Source: Candidatus Scatomonas merdavium (GTDB lineage Bacteria; Bacillota; Clostridia; Lachnospirales; Lachnospiraceae). From it: a DNA stretch of 34,329 nucleotides. The position numbers were made by a program, and so were the translations under genes. Shown here piece by piece: positions 1-7,523 of the stretch. The notes below the pieces were generated by a model that did no database searches, was not told where the DNA came from, and saw only the letters and a program-made list of their open reading frames with translations. The stretch spans positions 1-34,329 of the forward strand of contig DVJR01000169.1 of NCBI GenBank assembly GCA_018716575.1, read 5' to 3'. Each line of letters starts with the position of its first letter. Position 1 is the stretch's first letter.

Positions 1-537
1 GAAGGGAATGGTCTCTCTGTAGAGATAAGGATCGAAAAATTTGATAAATCCCGGAATGCCCGGCTCCAGCGGATACCGCCTGGGCTCGCCCGTCAGATTT
101 CCCGCCCCGAAGGAAGAGCCGTGATAGCTTCTGTAGCGGGAGAAAATCTTGTTCCTCCCGGTATACATCCGGGCTATCTTGATGGCGTTTTCATTGGCGT
201 CCGCTCCCGCGTTGGTGAAGAACACCTTTCCGAAGGTATCCGGCAGCAGATCGATAATCATCTTCCCCAACTCCGCCCTGGAGGCGTCCCCGTAGGAGGG
301 GCCGATATAAGCGTACTGATCCAGCTTGTTTTTGATCGCTTCCGAAATATCCTTATTGCCGTATCCCAGGTTCACATTCACCTGCTGGGACGACATATCC
401 GCATACCGTTTTCCGTCGTAGTCATAGAAATAGATGCCCTCCGCCTTCTGCACCGGTATGGGCTTCAGGCCCTTCTGCTTCGACCAGGACTGCAGCACAT
501 AGGATGCCTGCGTCGCTGAGATTTCTCTGCCTTCCAT
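1..537 (-). CDS. Class III PLP-dependent aminotransferase, N-terminal part (cut by window edge)
   Basis: The first 179 codons are present; the rest lies beyond the left edge. The start is the ATG at 535-537, preceded by a clean AGGAGGT Shine-Dalgarno at 545-551. The translation shows the N-terminal half of a fold type I, class III aminotransferase: a substrate-shaping segment with GIYFYDYDGKRYADMSS, then FFTNAGADANENAIKIAR, the conserved cofactor-phosphate region, then RYRSYHGSSFGAGNLTGEPR. The catalytic lysine would lie in the missing part. The family moves amino groups from omega-amino donors (GABA, beta-alanine, taurine, ornithine) to 2-oxo acids. The SYHGSSFGAGNLTGEPR stretch recalls taurine or beta-alanine type enzymes, but the substrate cannot be set from this fragment. 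It is transcribed divergently from nadA, with its own promoter and a terminator-like hairpin in its short leader. Confidence 0.85.
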   Translation of the reverse strand, partial: MEGREISATQASYVLQSWSKQKGLKPIPVQKAEGIYFYDYDGKRYADMSSQQVNVNLGYGNKDISEAIKNKLDQYAYIGPSYGDASRAELGKMIIDLLPDTFGKVFFTNAGADANENAIKIARMYTGRNKIFSRYRSYHGSSFGAGNLTGEPRRYPLEPGIPGFIKFFDPYLYRETIPF

Positions 538-560
538 TTTACCGACCTCCTGTCCTTTTC

Positions 561-600
561 AAAAAAAACAGCAAGGGCGCGGCGCTGCCGGCTCCCTTGC
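561..600 (-). terminator. Terminator-like hairpin in the aminotransferase leader (possible attenuator)
   Basis: On the minus strand GCAAGGG (594-600) pairs with CCCTTGC (571-577) around a GC-rich loop. It is followed by TG and then a run of eight T (561-568). It sits between the candidate promoter (621-649) and the ribosome binding site (545-551) of the aminotransferase, where it would stop transcription before the gene. No upstream minus-strand gene needs a terminator here, so attenuation is a reasonable inference, though no ligand-binding aptamer was recognised in the short leader. Confidence 0.5.
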
Positions 601-620
601 CTGCTGTAAATTTAGTCCCT

Positions 621-649
621 ATTATAGCGGGGGCTCTGAGAGATTGCAA
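621..649 (-). promoter_or_regulatory. Candidate sigma-A promoter of the aminotransferase gene
   Basis: Reading the minus strand, TTGCAA (644-649) and TATAAT (621-626) are separated by 17 bases. The -10 is perfect and the -35 matches four of six positions. Transcription would begin near 614, giving a leader of about 77 nt before the ATG at 537. The -35 and spacer lie within the hairpin of the plus-strand terminator at 627-672. Confidence 0.5.
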
Positions 650-672
650 TAGGCCCCCGCCTAATTTTTTTT
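627..672 (+). terminator. Rho-independent terminator upstream of nadA
   Basis: A perfect 8-bp stem, GCGGGGGC (627-634) with GCCCCCGC (653-660), is followed by CTAA and eight T (665-672). It faces the plus strand and would block antisense transcription from the left before it reaches the nadA promoter. Confidence 0.65.
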
Positions 673-707
673 GTGCTGTGACACAACCCTTCGGGTCTTT
701 ATGTGAC

Positions 708-721
708 AAGACACCTGTATT
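708..721 (+). promoter_or_regulatory. Candidate NiaR operator
   Basis: AAGACACCTGTATT, with inverted half sites ACA/TGT around CC, overlaps the first bases of the nadA -35 box (720-725). NiaR repressors of Firmicutes bind related ACAc-TGT palindromes next to NAD biosynthesis genes, and the operon itself encodes a NiaR-like protein. The motif match is from memory and has not been scored. Confidence 0.45.
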
Positions 722-748
722 GACAGATGCGCTTTTTCGTGGCAAAAT
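720..748 (+). promoter_or_regulatory. Sigma-A promoter of the nadABC operon
   Basis: A consensus TTGACA (720-725), a 17-bp spacer and CAAAAT (743-748, four of six matches) are followed by a short leader with the AGGAGA Shine-Dalgarno at 771-776. The overlap with a candidate NiaR site suggests repression by nicotinate. Confidence 0.6.
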
Positions 749-781
749 GTTCAGGTGCATATCATATTTCAGGAGAGATCA

Positions 782-1708
782 ATGATGGATAAAAAAGAAA
801 AACTCAATGAGCTGAAACGCCGGCATAACGCCGTGATTCTGGCGCACTACTACGCTCCCGCGGACGTGCAGGAGGCCGCCGATTATATCGGAGACTCCTT
901 TCTCTTAAGCCAGACCGCCGCCCGGCTGGACAACCCGGTGATCTGCTTCGCCGGCGTCCGCTTCATGGGCGAGAGCGCCAAAATTCTCTGTCCGGATAAA
1001 ACTGTCCTGCTGCCCGAGGCGGGCGCGGACTGTCCCATGGCCCATATGGCCGACCCGGAGGAAATCGCGGCCCTGCGGGAGCGGGTGGAGGATCTGGCCG
1101 TCGTCTGCTATATCAATTCCACGGCGGAGCTCAAGTGCTGCGCCGATGTGTGCGTCACCAGCTCCAACGCCCTGAAGATCGTCCGTTCCCTTCCAAATAA
1201 GAATATCTGCTTTATCCCGGACCGCCATCTGGGGCAGCACATCGCCGCCAGCCTTCCGGAAAAGCGCTTTTTCTTCTTCGACGGCTGCTGTCACGTACAT
1301 ACGGGCATCACGCCGGAGCAGGTGCGCGCCGTCAGAAAGGCCCACCCCGGCATCCCGGTTCTGGCTCACCCGGAATGCCGGCCCGAGGTGCTGGAGCTGG
1401 CCGACTATATCGGCAGCACCTCCGGCATCATCGGCCGCGCATCATCCTGCAGCGCCGGAGAACTGCTGATCTGCACGGAACAGGGCGTTCTCCGGGAGCT
1501 GCGGAAAAACTGTCCCGGAAAGACCTTCTATTTTCCCGGAGAGAACTGCGTCTGTCCGGACATGAAGCAGATCACGCTGGATAAAGTGATCCGCTCTCTG
1601 GAAACGCTCTCGCCGGAGGTCACCGTCAGCGAAGAGATCCGCCGGAAAGCATGGCCCCCGCTGGCCCGTATGCTGGAGCTGGGCGGCAGAAAGGAGAGCG
1701 CCCAATGA
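782..1708 (+). CDS. nadA: Quinolinate synthase NadA
   Basis: NadA condenses iminoaspartate with dihydroxyacetone phosphate to quinolinate, the second step of de novo NAD synthesis, using a [4Fe-4S] cluster. The 308-residue protein has the usual short-type length. It shows HYYAPADVQEAADYIGDSF near residue 22, FAGVRFMGESAKIL near 56, GSTSGIIGRA near 211 and MKQITL near 261. By family position the likely cluster cysteines are C84 (ADCPMA), C170 (GCCHVH) and C258 (VCPDMK). Two ATG codons lie in tandem at 782 and 785; AGGAGA at 771-776 supports either, and a GTG at 755 is too far upstream of it to be the start. The stop overlaps the nadB ATG by 4 bases, so the genes are translationally coupled in nadA-nadB-nadC-niaR. 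Confidence 0.97.
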   Translation: MMDKKEKLNELKRRHNAVILAHYYAPADVQEAADYIGDSFLLSQTAARLDNPVICFAGVRFMGESAKILCPDKTVLLPEAGADCPMAHMADPEEIAALRERVEDLAVVCYINSTAELKCCADVCVTSSNALKIVRSLPNKNICFIPDRHLGQHIAASLPEKRFFFFDGCCHVHTGITPEQVRAVRKAHPGIPVLAHPECRPEVLELADYIGSTSGIIGRASSCSAGELLICTEQGVLRELRKNCPGKTFYFPGENCVCPDMKQITLDKVIRSLETLSPEVTVSEEIRRKAWPPLARMLELGGRKESAQ

Positions 1709-3009
1709 ACAGCTATGACGTCATCATCGCCGGCACAGGGGCCGCGGGGCTGTTCGCCGCTCTTCACCTTCCCCCGGACTTCCGGGTTCTGCTTCTGACC
1801 AAGGATGATCTGGAAAACAGCGATTCCTATCTGGCCCAGGGCGGCATCTGCACGCTCTTGAATCCGGAGGACTTCCCGTGTTATTATGAGGATACCCTCA
1901 AAGCCGGAAGATACGAAAACAGCCCGGAGGCAGTGACGGCCATGATCCGTTCCTCCGGCCACATCATACGGGAGCTGATCCGTTTCGGCGTGAATTTTGA
2001 CCGGAATGCGGACGGAACTCTTTCCTATACCAGAGAAGGCGGCCACACCCTTCCCCGCATCCTCCATCACCAGGACGTAACCGGCCAGGAGATCGTCACC
2101 TGCCTGATTCAGCGGGTGAAGGAGCGGGACAATATCGAAATTCTGGAGCACACCGCCATGGTGGATCTGCTGGAAGTGAACGGCTCCTGCCGGGGCATTC
2201 TGGCCCGCAGCGCGGACGGAACGGCGTACCCTCTGGAAGCCGGGGCGGTGATCCTGGCCACCGGAGGCCTGGGCGGCCTGTTCCGCCACTCCACCAATTT
2301 CCCCCACATCGCCGGGGACAGCTTCGCCATCGCGCTCCGCCGCGGCATCCGTCTGGAGAATCTGCATTATATCCAGATCCATCCCACGGTTCTTTACTCC
2401 AGCCGCCCCGGACGCCGTTTTCTCATCTCGGAATCAGTGCGCGGTGAAGGGGCAAAGCTGCTGAATGCAGAGGGCAAACGTTTCGTGGACGAGCTTCTGC
2501 CCAGGGATGTGGTGGCCGAGGCCATCCGTCAGGAAATGGCCAGGACCGGCACCGACCATGTCTGGCTGTCCTTTGCAGATATTTCAGAAGAAGAGATTCT
2601 GCGGCACTTCCCGCACATTTACCGGCGCTGTCTGGAGGAGGGCCGGGATATCACCCGGGAGCCCATACCTGTCACGCCGGCCCAGCACTATCTGATGGGC
2701 GGCATCCGGGCGGATATCTGCGGGCGTACCTCCATGGCAAATCTGTACGCCGTGGGGGAAACCGCCTGCAACGGCGTTCACGGCGCCAATCGGCTGGCCA
2801 GCAATTCCCTGCTGGAGAGCCTGGTATTTTCCGAAAACGCGGCCCATGTCATCCGGAGTACCGTAACCGCCGGACGGTGCCGGGAGCTGCCCGCGCGTCT
2901 GCCCCAGGTGCCGCCGCCCGAAGAGTGGGCCGCGGAGAACCGGAGGCTGGTGCTGAACGAAATCAAGAGAAAGGGAAATGACTTTTATGAACGATGGAGT
3001 AACATTTAA
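1705..3009 (+). CDS. nadB: L-aspartate oxidase NadB
   Basis: This FAD enzyme oxidises L-aspartate to iminoaspartate for NadA. The dinucleotide fold IIAGTGAAGLFAALHL is at the N-terminus (about residues 7-22). SYLAQGGICTLL follows near 45, RGEGAKLLNAEG in the middle, and the C-terminal FAD signature NLYAVGETACNGVHGANRLA lies at about residues 345-365. At 434 residues it lacks most of the helical C-terminal domain of longer NadB proteins (about 540 residues in enterobacteria); truncated forms are known in Clostridia. The ATG at 1705 overlaps the nadA stop and has AAGGAG at 1691-1696. The reading frame is open upstream, but that extension lies inside nadA. It is followed by nadC, whose start lies within the nadB end. 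Confidence 0.96.
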   Translation: MNSYDVIIAGTGAAGLFAALHLPPDFRVLLLTKDDLENSDSYLAQGGICTLLNPEDFPCYYEDTLKAGRYENSPEAVTAMIRSSGHIIRELIRFGVNFDRNADGTLSYTREGGHTLPRILHHQDVTGQEIVTCLIQRVKERDNIEILEHTAMVDLLEVNGSCRGILARSADGTAYPLEAGAVILATGGLGGLFRHSTNFPHIAGDSFAIALRRGIRLENLHYIQIHPTVLYSSRPGRRFLISESVRGEGAKLLNAEGKRFVDELLPRDVVAEAIRQEMARTGTDHVWLSFADISEEEILRHFPHIYRRCLEEGRDITREPIPVTPAQHYLMGGIRADICGRTSMANLYAVGETACNGVHGANRLASNSLLESLVFSENAAHVIRSTVTAGRCRELPARLPQVPPPEEWAAENRRLVLNEIKRKGNDFYERWSNI

Positions 3010-3856
3010 ACTGAACATAGACGACTACCTTCTGCACGCCCTGAAGGAGGATATTACCAGCGAGGACGTGTCCACCAACGCCGTGATGCCCTCGGCCGTC
3101 AGGGGAACCGCGCAGCTTCTTGCCAAGGAGGACGGCATCCTCTGCGGCCTGCAGGTATTCGAGCGAGTCTTTCATCTGCTGGATTCCGGCACGGTATTCG
3201 AAACGGATTTCCACGACGGCGACGCTGTGACCTCCGGAACCTGCGTCGGCACTCTGACCGGAGATATCCGCGTTCTTCTGTCCGGTGAACGCACAGCTCT
3301 CAATTACCTGCAGCGCATGAGCGGCATCGCCACCTTCACAAAAGGCTTTGCCGACGAGCTGCGGGGCACGCGCACCCGCCTTCTGGACACCAGGAAAACC
3401 ACGCCCAACATGCGGCCCTTTGAAAAATACGCCGTCACCGTGGGCGGCGGGTACAACCACCGCTACAACCTGTCCGACGGCGTGCTGCTGAAGGATAACC
3501 ACATCGGCGCCGCCGGCAGCGTCCGCCGGGCTGTGGCGATGGCCCGGAAATACGCGCCCTTCGTGCGGAAGGTCGAGGTCGAGGTGGAAACTCTGGAAAT
3601 GGTGCAGGAGGCTCTTGACGCCGGAGCCGACATCATCATGCTGGACAACATGGACACGGAAACCATGGCGGAGGCCGTCCGGATGATCGGCGGCAGAGCC
3701 CTCACCGAATGCTCCGGCAACGTCACCAGAGAACGGCTGCGGGAAATCGCCGCCCTGGGCGTGGATTACGTGTCCAGCGGAGCCCTGACCCATTCCGCTC
3801 CGATCCTGGACCTTTCCCTGAAAAATCTGAAACCCCTGCCCTCTGCGCAGGCCTGA
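2987..3856 (+). CDS. nadC: Nicotinate-nucleotide pyrophosphorylase (quinolinate phosphoribosyltransferase) NadC
   Basis: NadC converts quinolinate and PRPP to nicotinate mononucleotide, closing the de novo branch begun by NadA and NadB. The 289-residue length is standard. It shows LLDTRKTTPNMRPFEKYAV and GGGYNHRYNLSDGVLLKDNH in the substrate-binding core (about residues 125-170), VEVEVETLEMVQEAL at about 200 and IMLDNM near 220, ending with SGNVTRERL and VDYVSSGALTHSA. I chose the ATG at 2987 because AAGGGA at 2971-2976 then has a normal distance of 10; the in-frame ATG at 2978 would sit only 1-2 bases from it. The gene overlaps the nadB 3' end by 23 bases and is followed closely by niaR. Confidence 0.96.
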   Translation: MNDGVTFKLNIDDYLLHALKEDITSEDVSTNAVMPSAVRGTAQLLAKEDGILCGLQVFERVFHLLDSGTVFETDFHDGDAVTSGTCVGTLTGDIRVLLSGERTALNYLQRMSGIATFTKGFADELRGTRTRLLDTRKTTPNMRPFEKYAVTVGGGYNHRYNLSDGVLLKDNHIGAAGSVRRAVAMARKYAPFVRKVEVEVETLEMVQEALDAGADIIMLDNMDTETMAEAVRMIGGRALTECSGNVTRERLREIAALGVDYVSSGALTHSAPILDLSLKNLKPLPSAQA

Positions 3857-3873
3857 GAAATGAGGTGAAAAAC

Positions 3874-4401
3874 GTGGCCGGAAAAACCGACGGCGCCCAG
3901 CGCAGGCTGCGCCTTCTTCAGATACTGGAAAACAGCTCCCTCCCCGTCTCCGGGGCTTCTCTGGCGAAGTCCCTGCGCGTCAGCCGCCAGGTCATCGTCC
4001 AGGACATCGCCCTTCTGCGGGCCTCCGATGAGGAAATCCTCTCCACACCCAGGGGCTACCAGCTGTACCGCCGTCCGGCGGCGCCGGCCCTCCGACGCGT
4101 CCGCGTCTCCCACACCGGAGATCAGATAGAGCAGGAGCTGAATCTCATCGTGGACAGCGGCGCGCGTGTGCTGGACGTGATTGTGGAACATCCCGTCTAC
4201 GGGGAAATCAGCGGCAGGCTCCCCCTGGCCAGCCGCAGGGATGTGCAGAGCTTTCTCCGGAAAATCCGCTCCCAGGAGGGCACGCCCCTGCTGGAGATTT
4301 CCCGGGGCGTTCACATGCACACCCTGCAGGCCGATCAGGAAGAGGTACTGGACGCGGCTGAGGAAGCCCTGCGGCAGGCAGGTTTCCTGCTGGAAGCCTG
4401 A
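3874..4401 (+). CDS. niaR: NiaR-type transcriptional repressor of NAD biosynthesis (HTH + 3H domain)
   Basis: The 175-residue protein has an N-terminal HTH_11-type winged helix (about residues 8-55, with LPVSGASLAKSLRVSRQVIV as recognition region) and a C-terminal 3H domain (about 75-172). The latter carries the histidine motifs VEHPVYG and GVHMHTLQAD that bind metal in the family. Family members repress nad and niacin transport genes when nicotinic acid is abundant. Its position directly behind nadC and the palindrome in the nadA promoter fit autoregulation of this operon. The start is the GTG at 3874, 6 bases after GAGGTG (3862-3867); the open frame further upstream belongs to the nadC region. 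Length agrees with Bacillus NiaR (about 180). Confidence 0.9.
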   Translation: MAGKTDGAQRRLRLLQILENSSLPVSGASLAKSLRVSRQVIVQDIALLRASDEEILSTPRGYQLYRRPAAPALRRVRVSHTGDQIEQELNLIVDSGARVLDVIVEHPVYGEISGRLPLASRRDVQSFLRKIRSQEGTPLLEISRGVHMHTLQADQEEVLDAAEEALRQAGFLLEA

Positions 4402-4426
4402 CAGGCCTGCCGGAAAGGAGAACAGT

Positions 4427-5656
4427 ATGTACGCTCAGATTGAAAAAATGGCCGCCGCCCTGGCCCCGAAGCTGACCGCCTGGCGCAGGCACCTGCACAC
4501 GATCCCGGAAACAGCCTGGAACGAACGGGAGACCAGCGCTTTTCTGGCCTCCGAGCTGAAGAGGATGGGCTATGAGGTCATTACCGGAAATCCCGTGGCC
4601 GGCCATGACACGGGGCTTGTGGCAGAACTGCGCTGCGGCGGGGCAGACCAGCCGGTGTTCGCCCTGCGCTTCGATATCGATGGTCTGCCCGTAGAGGAAG
4701 CCTCCGATCCGGAGCATCTGCCTCTGTCCCTGGGATTTCAATCCCGCCATGCAGGCTGCATGCACGCCTGCGGCCACGACGGCCACGCCGCCATCGGCCT
4801 GGGCTGCGCCCGGCTGCTGCAAAAGCTGCGCCATCATCTCTCGGGCACCGTGCGGCTGATCTTCCAGCCCGCCGAAGAAGGCGCCCGGGGCGCGGCGCCT
4901 GTCGTGGAAAAGGGCTGGCTTTCCGACGCTTCCTATTTTCTGGCCGGCCATATCACGGGCCGGGATTACGGAGGATCCGAAGAGCCGGACGCCGTGCCCG
5001 TCTGCTCCTCTCTGGCCACCACCAAATTCGACGCCGTCTTTCACGGCCGTTCCTGCCACGGCGCCCAGCCCGAGGAGGGCGCGTCCGCCATCTCGGCCCT
5101 GTCCGCCGCCGTTCTGGCCCTGAACGCCATCCCCCGGCACAGCCAGGGCGCCACTTTTCTGAATGTGGGGCGCATCACAGCCGGAGAGGGCCGGAATGTC
5201 ATCGCCGGATTCGGCCGCATGGAGGCCGAGGTTCGGGGAGCGTCCACAGAGCTGAACCATTATATGGAAGAACAGGCCTTTCGGATCATCCGGCACTGCG
5301 CCGCCATGTACGGCTGCACAGCCGATATTCTCCCGCAGGGACACGCGCCCTCTCTGGAGAGCTCGCCGGATTTCTGCCGGGAGCTTGCGGAGATATGCGG
5401 AAAAGGCCTGTCCTCCGTGCGGTTCGCAGAAAAACCGGAGGTCTTTCGCGCCAGCGAGGATGCTGCGGCCATGCTCCGGACGGTCCGGGAGGCCGGCGGA
5501 AAAGGAGCATTTCTGCTCTTTCCCACCCACACTGCCGCGCCTTTGCACAGCTGCCGGTACGACTTCGACGAGACAATCCTTCCTAAGGCCGTCTCCATAT
5601 TCACAGCTGCCGTTTTCCACTGGTGCGGCGGCAGTCTTTCCCAGCCTCCCCTCTGA
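4427..5656 (+). CDS. M20D-type amidohydrolase
   Basis: This 409-residue peptidase M20 family protein resembles aminoacylases, hippurate hydrolases and AbgB-like aminobenzoyl-glutamate hydrolases. Metal-binding motifs are FALRFDIDGLPVEE (about residue 82), the Cys-His cluster MHACGHDGHAAIG (about 108-120) and QPAEEGARGAAPV (about 145-157). A lid/dimerisation domain lies in the middle (about 190-300, with GRSCHGAQPEEGASA). It probably cleaves an N-acyl or amide bond of an amino acid in the cytosol; the substrate is unknown. The start ATG at 4427 follows AAAGGAGAA (4414-4422). It lies 25 bp behind niaR and is probably the last gene of the nad operon, but no NAD-related activity is evident. Confidence 0.88.
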   Translation: MYAQIEKMAAALAPKLTAWRRHLHTIPETAWNERETSAFLASELKRMGYEVITGNPVAGHDTGLVAELRCGGADQPVFALRFDIDGLPVEEASDPEHLPLSLGFQSRHAGCMHACGHDGHAAIGLGCARLLQKLRHHLSGTVRLIFQPAEEGARGAAPVVEKGWLSDASYFLAGHITGRDYGGSEEPDAVPVCSSLATTKFDAVFHGRSCHGAQPEEGASAISALSAAVLALNAIPRHSQGATFLNVGRITAGEGRNVIAGFGRMEAEVRGASTELNHYMEEQAFRIIRHCAAMYGCTADILPQGHAPSLESSPDFCRELAEICGKGLSSVRFAEKPEVFRASEDAAAMLRTVREAGGKGAFLLFPTHTAAPLHSCRYDFDETILPKAVSIFTAAVFHWCGGSLSQPPL

Positions 5657-5664
5657 AAATCGCA

Positions 5665-5693
5665 TTGTATTTGCCCGGCATTTATTGTATAAT
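5665..5693 (+). promoter_or_regulatory. Sigma-A promoter of degV
   Basis: TTGTAT (5665-5670) and a perfect TATAAT (5688-5693) are spaced by 17 bases. The transcript would start near 5700, about 25 bp before the degV ATG. Confidence 0.7.
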
Positions 5694-5725
5694 CAGGGCA
5701 TGAGTGAACACACGGAGGAAATTAT

Positions 5726-6595
5726 ATGAAATCAATTGCAGTAGTAACAGACAGCAACTGCGGTATGTCCATGAAGCAGGCGGAAGAGCTCGGCATTCAC
5801 ATGCTCCCCATGCCCTTCTTCATGAACGGACAGGAATATCTCGAAGAAATCGATATGACACAGGAGGAATTTTTCCGCCGTCTGGCCGAGAATCCCGGGA
5901 CAAAGGTATCGACCTCTCAGCCATCTGTGGAATCCATCACCGGCCTCTGGGACAGACTGCTGAAGGATCACGACGAAATCGTACATATCCCCATGTCCAG
6001 CGGCCTGTCCAGCTCCTGCCAGACAGCTTCCATGCTGTCCGAAGATTATGACGGCCGTGTCCGGGTGGTCAATAATCAGCGCATCTCGGGAACACTCCGC
6101 TATTCCGCCATGGAAGCCGTGCAGCAGGCAAAAAACGGCCTCTCCGCTTCAGAAATCGGAGACTGGCTGGAGGAAACCCGTTTCGATTCCAGCATCTATA
6201 TCACCGTAGCCACCCTGAAGTACCTGAAGCAGGGAGGACGCATTACTCCGGCAGCGGCTGCCATCGGCACCATGCTGAAATTAAAGCCCGTGCTGCAGAT
6301 TCAGGGGGAGAAGCTGGATGCCTTTGCCAAGGCCCGTACCATGACCCAGGCCAAGAAAATTATGACCCAGGCCATTAAAGACGATATCGCTAACCGCTTC
6401 GGTGAAAATATTTACCTGGATGTCATTCATTCGGCTAATCTGGAGGCAGCCGAGGAATTCCGCAGGGAAGCTCTGGCGACCTTCCCCAGCGTAAAGGAGG
6501 TCAATATCTTCCCTCTTTCCTTAAGCGTCTCCTGTCATATCGGACCGGGTTCCCTGGCGTTTACGTGTTCGAAAATTCACGAAGAGATCTGGTAA
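5726..6595 (+). CDS. DegV family fatty-acid-binding protein
   Basis: The 289-residue protein has the standard DegV length and motifs: IAVVTDSNCGMS at the N-terminus, the loop VSTSQPSVESITGLWD (about residues 64-80), IPMSSGLSSSCQTA (about 92-105) and TLKYLKQGGRIT (about 165-176) before the second domain. DegV proteins hold a fatty acid between two alpha/beta domains. In Firmicutes, FakB paralogues present fatty acids to the kinase FakA for uptake into phospholipid. No fakA is nearby, so the exact role is open. GGAGG at 5714-5718 precedes the ATG at 5726. The gene has its own promoter and faces spoIIIAH, with a long hairpin between them. Confidence 0.92.
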   Translation: MKSIAVVTDSNCGMSMKQAEELGIHMLPMPFFMNGQEYLEEIDMTQEEFFRRLAENPGTKVSTSQPSVESITGLWDRLLKDHDEIVHIPMSSGLSSSCQTASMLSEDYDGRVRVVNNQRISGTLRYSAMEAVQQAKNGLSASEIGDWLEETRFDSSIYITVATLKYLKQGGRITPAAAAIGTMLKLKPVLQIQGEKLDAFAKARTMTQAKKIMTQAIKDDIANRFGENIYLDVIHSANLEAAEEFRREALATFPSVKEVNIFPLSLSVSCHIGPGSLAFTCSKIHEEIW

Positions 6596-6647
6596 GCCTC
6601 TCCGGTTCCTGTGGGGTTGCCGCAGAAGGCCGGCTGAGAGTGCGGTA

Positions 6648-6709
6648 AGCCGCCAGATATACCCGCAGAGCATGTATTACGGTGTGTCCTGCGGGTATAT
6701 CTGGCGGCT
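6648..6709. terminator. Long perfect hairpin between convergent genes
   Basis: A perfect 21-bp inverted repeat pairs 6648-6668 with 6689-6709 around a 20-nt loop (6669-6688). It lies between degV (plus) and spoIIIAH (minus), as expected of a bidirectional terminator. Neither side has a good T run, only GTTTGC on the plus side, so a role as RNA-end stabiliser or processing site is also possible. Confidence 0.55.
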
Positions 6710-6754
6710 GTTTGCACTTCAAAATCGCTTCTGCGGCGGCCGTCTCTTTGTCTC

Positions 6755-7510
6755 TTATTCTTCGCCCATAGGCGTAATCACAATATTCTGAATCTCCACT
6801 CCCGTCTTCCGGGTGACAATATCCTCGATCTGGGCTCTCTGCTCATCGCCCAGCTCCGCCGACGGCACCAGCACATCCGCCGTCTCCCCTGTCAGATTCA
6901 CTACCACGCTGTCGAAGCCTCTGGCCTCCAGCAGAAGTTCCGCAGCCGCTTCCTTCTCGATGGCATCTGTCAGCTCCACCATGCTCTGCACGGCGTTCTG
7001 CCGTTCCTCATCAGAGAGGTTTTCATTGTTGATAATCCCCAGCAGGCTTTCCTTCGTCTGAGAGCGCATCTGTTCCCTGTCGATCCTGGCCTGAGCCATG
7101 TATGTAGAGGCTGTGGTCAGAACTGCTTCTCCCGGCGTATCCGAGGCTGTCTCTTCTCCGTTTTCCCCGGCGTTTTCTCCTTCCGTTCCATCGCCGGAGG
7201 ATGTCTGGCTTTCTGTCTGCACCTCTCCGGCATCTTCTCCGGCCGCCTGGGCGGTTTCCTCTGCGGAAGCAGTCTCCCCGGCGTCAGCTGTCTCATCTGT
7301 CAGGTCCTGATCCAGGCTCTCAATATCCTGCAGAATCGTATTTTCATCCAGAACCGCTGTGGACTCATCTCCTGCTTCCGCAGCCGCTCCGGTACTTTCC
7401 GTTTCCCTGTTCATGGTGGAATCCGCGTAATTAATGTAGCCGGCAATGGCGATCAGCACCGCCAGCGCTGTAATGATGATCTGATTTTTCTTAAAAAATC
7501 TCTTCTTCAA
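6755..7510 (-). CDS. spoIIIAH: Stage III sporulation protein AH (SpoIIIAH)
   Basis: The 251-residue protein starts with a short basic cytoplasmic tail and one membrane segment (about residues 9-27, IIITALAVLIAIAGYINYA). A long linker very rich in Glu, Asp, Ala, Thr and Gly follows (about 30-135). The C-terminal ring-forming domain, related to YscJ/FliF proteins (about 140-251), ends in RKTGVEIQNIVITPMGEE. In sporulation the mother-cell SpoIIIAH binds forespore SpoIIQ across the engulfing membranes to form the feeding-tube channel. It is the last gene of the spoIIIA operon. It is longer than the Bacillus protein (about 218) because of the acidic linker. Confidence 0.93.
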   Translation of the reverse strand: MKKRFFKKNQIIITALAVLIAIAGYINYADSTMNRETESTGAAAEAGDESTAVLDENTILQDIESLDQDLTDETADAGETASAEETAQAAGEDAGEVQTESQTSSGDGTEGENAGENGEETASDTPGEAVLTTASTYMAQARIDREQMRSQTKESLLGIINNENLSDEERQNAVQSMVELTDAIEKEAAAELLLEARGFDSVVVNLTGETADVLVPSAELGDEQRAQIEDIVTRKTGVEIQNIVITPMGEE

Positions 7511-7523
7511 TTCGCCTTCTCCT

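Noticed and set aside
4208-5665. A 485-residue open frame opposite the amidohydrolase
   Set aside because: It is a shadow of the clear M20 gene in GC-rich DNA. Its translation is low in recognisable motifs and has no ribosome site.
6605-6668. A TPP-riboswitch-like 5' half (GGGG, GCTGAGAG, ATACCC)
   Set aside because: The second half of the aptamer (the CTGAT...GATAATGCCAGCGTAGGGA-type arm) is missing, the segment lies between convergent genes, and no thiamine gene is nearby. The ATACCC part belongs to the long hairpin.
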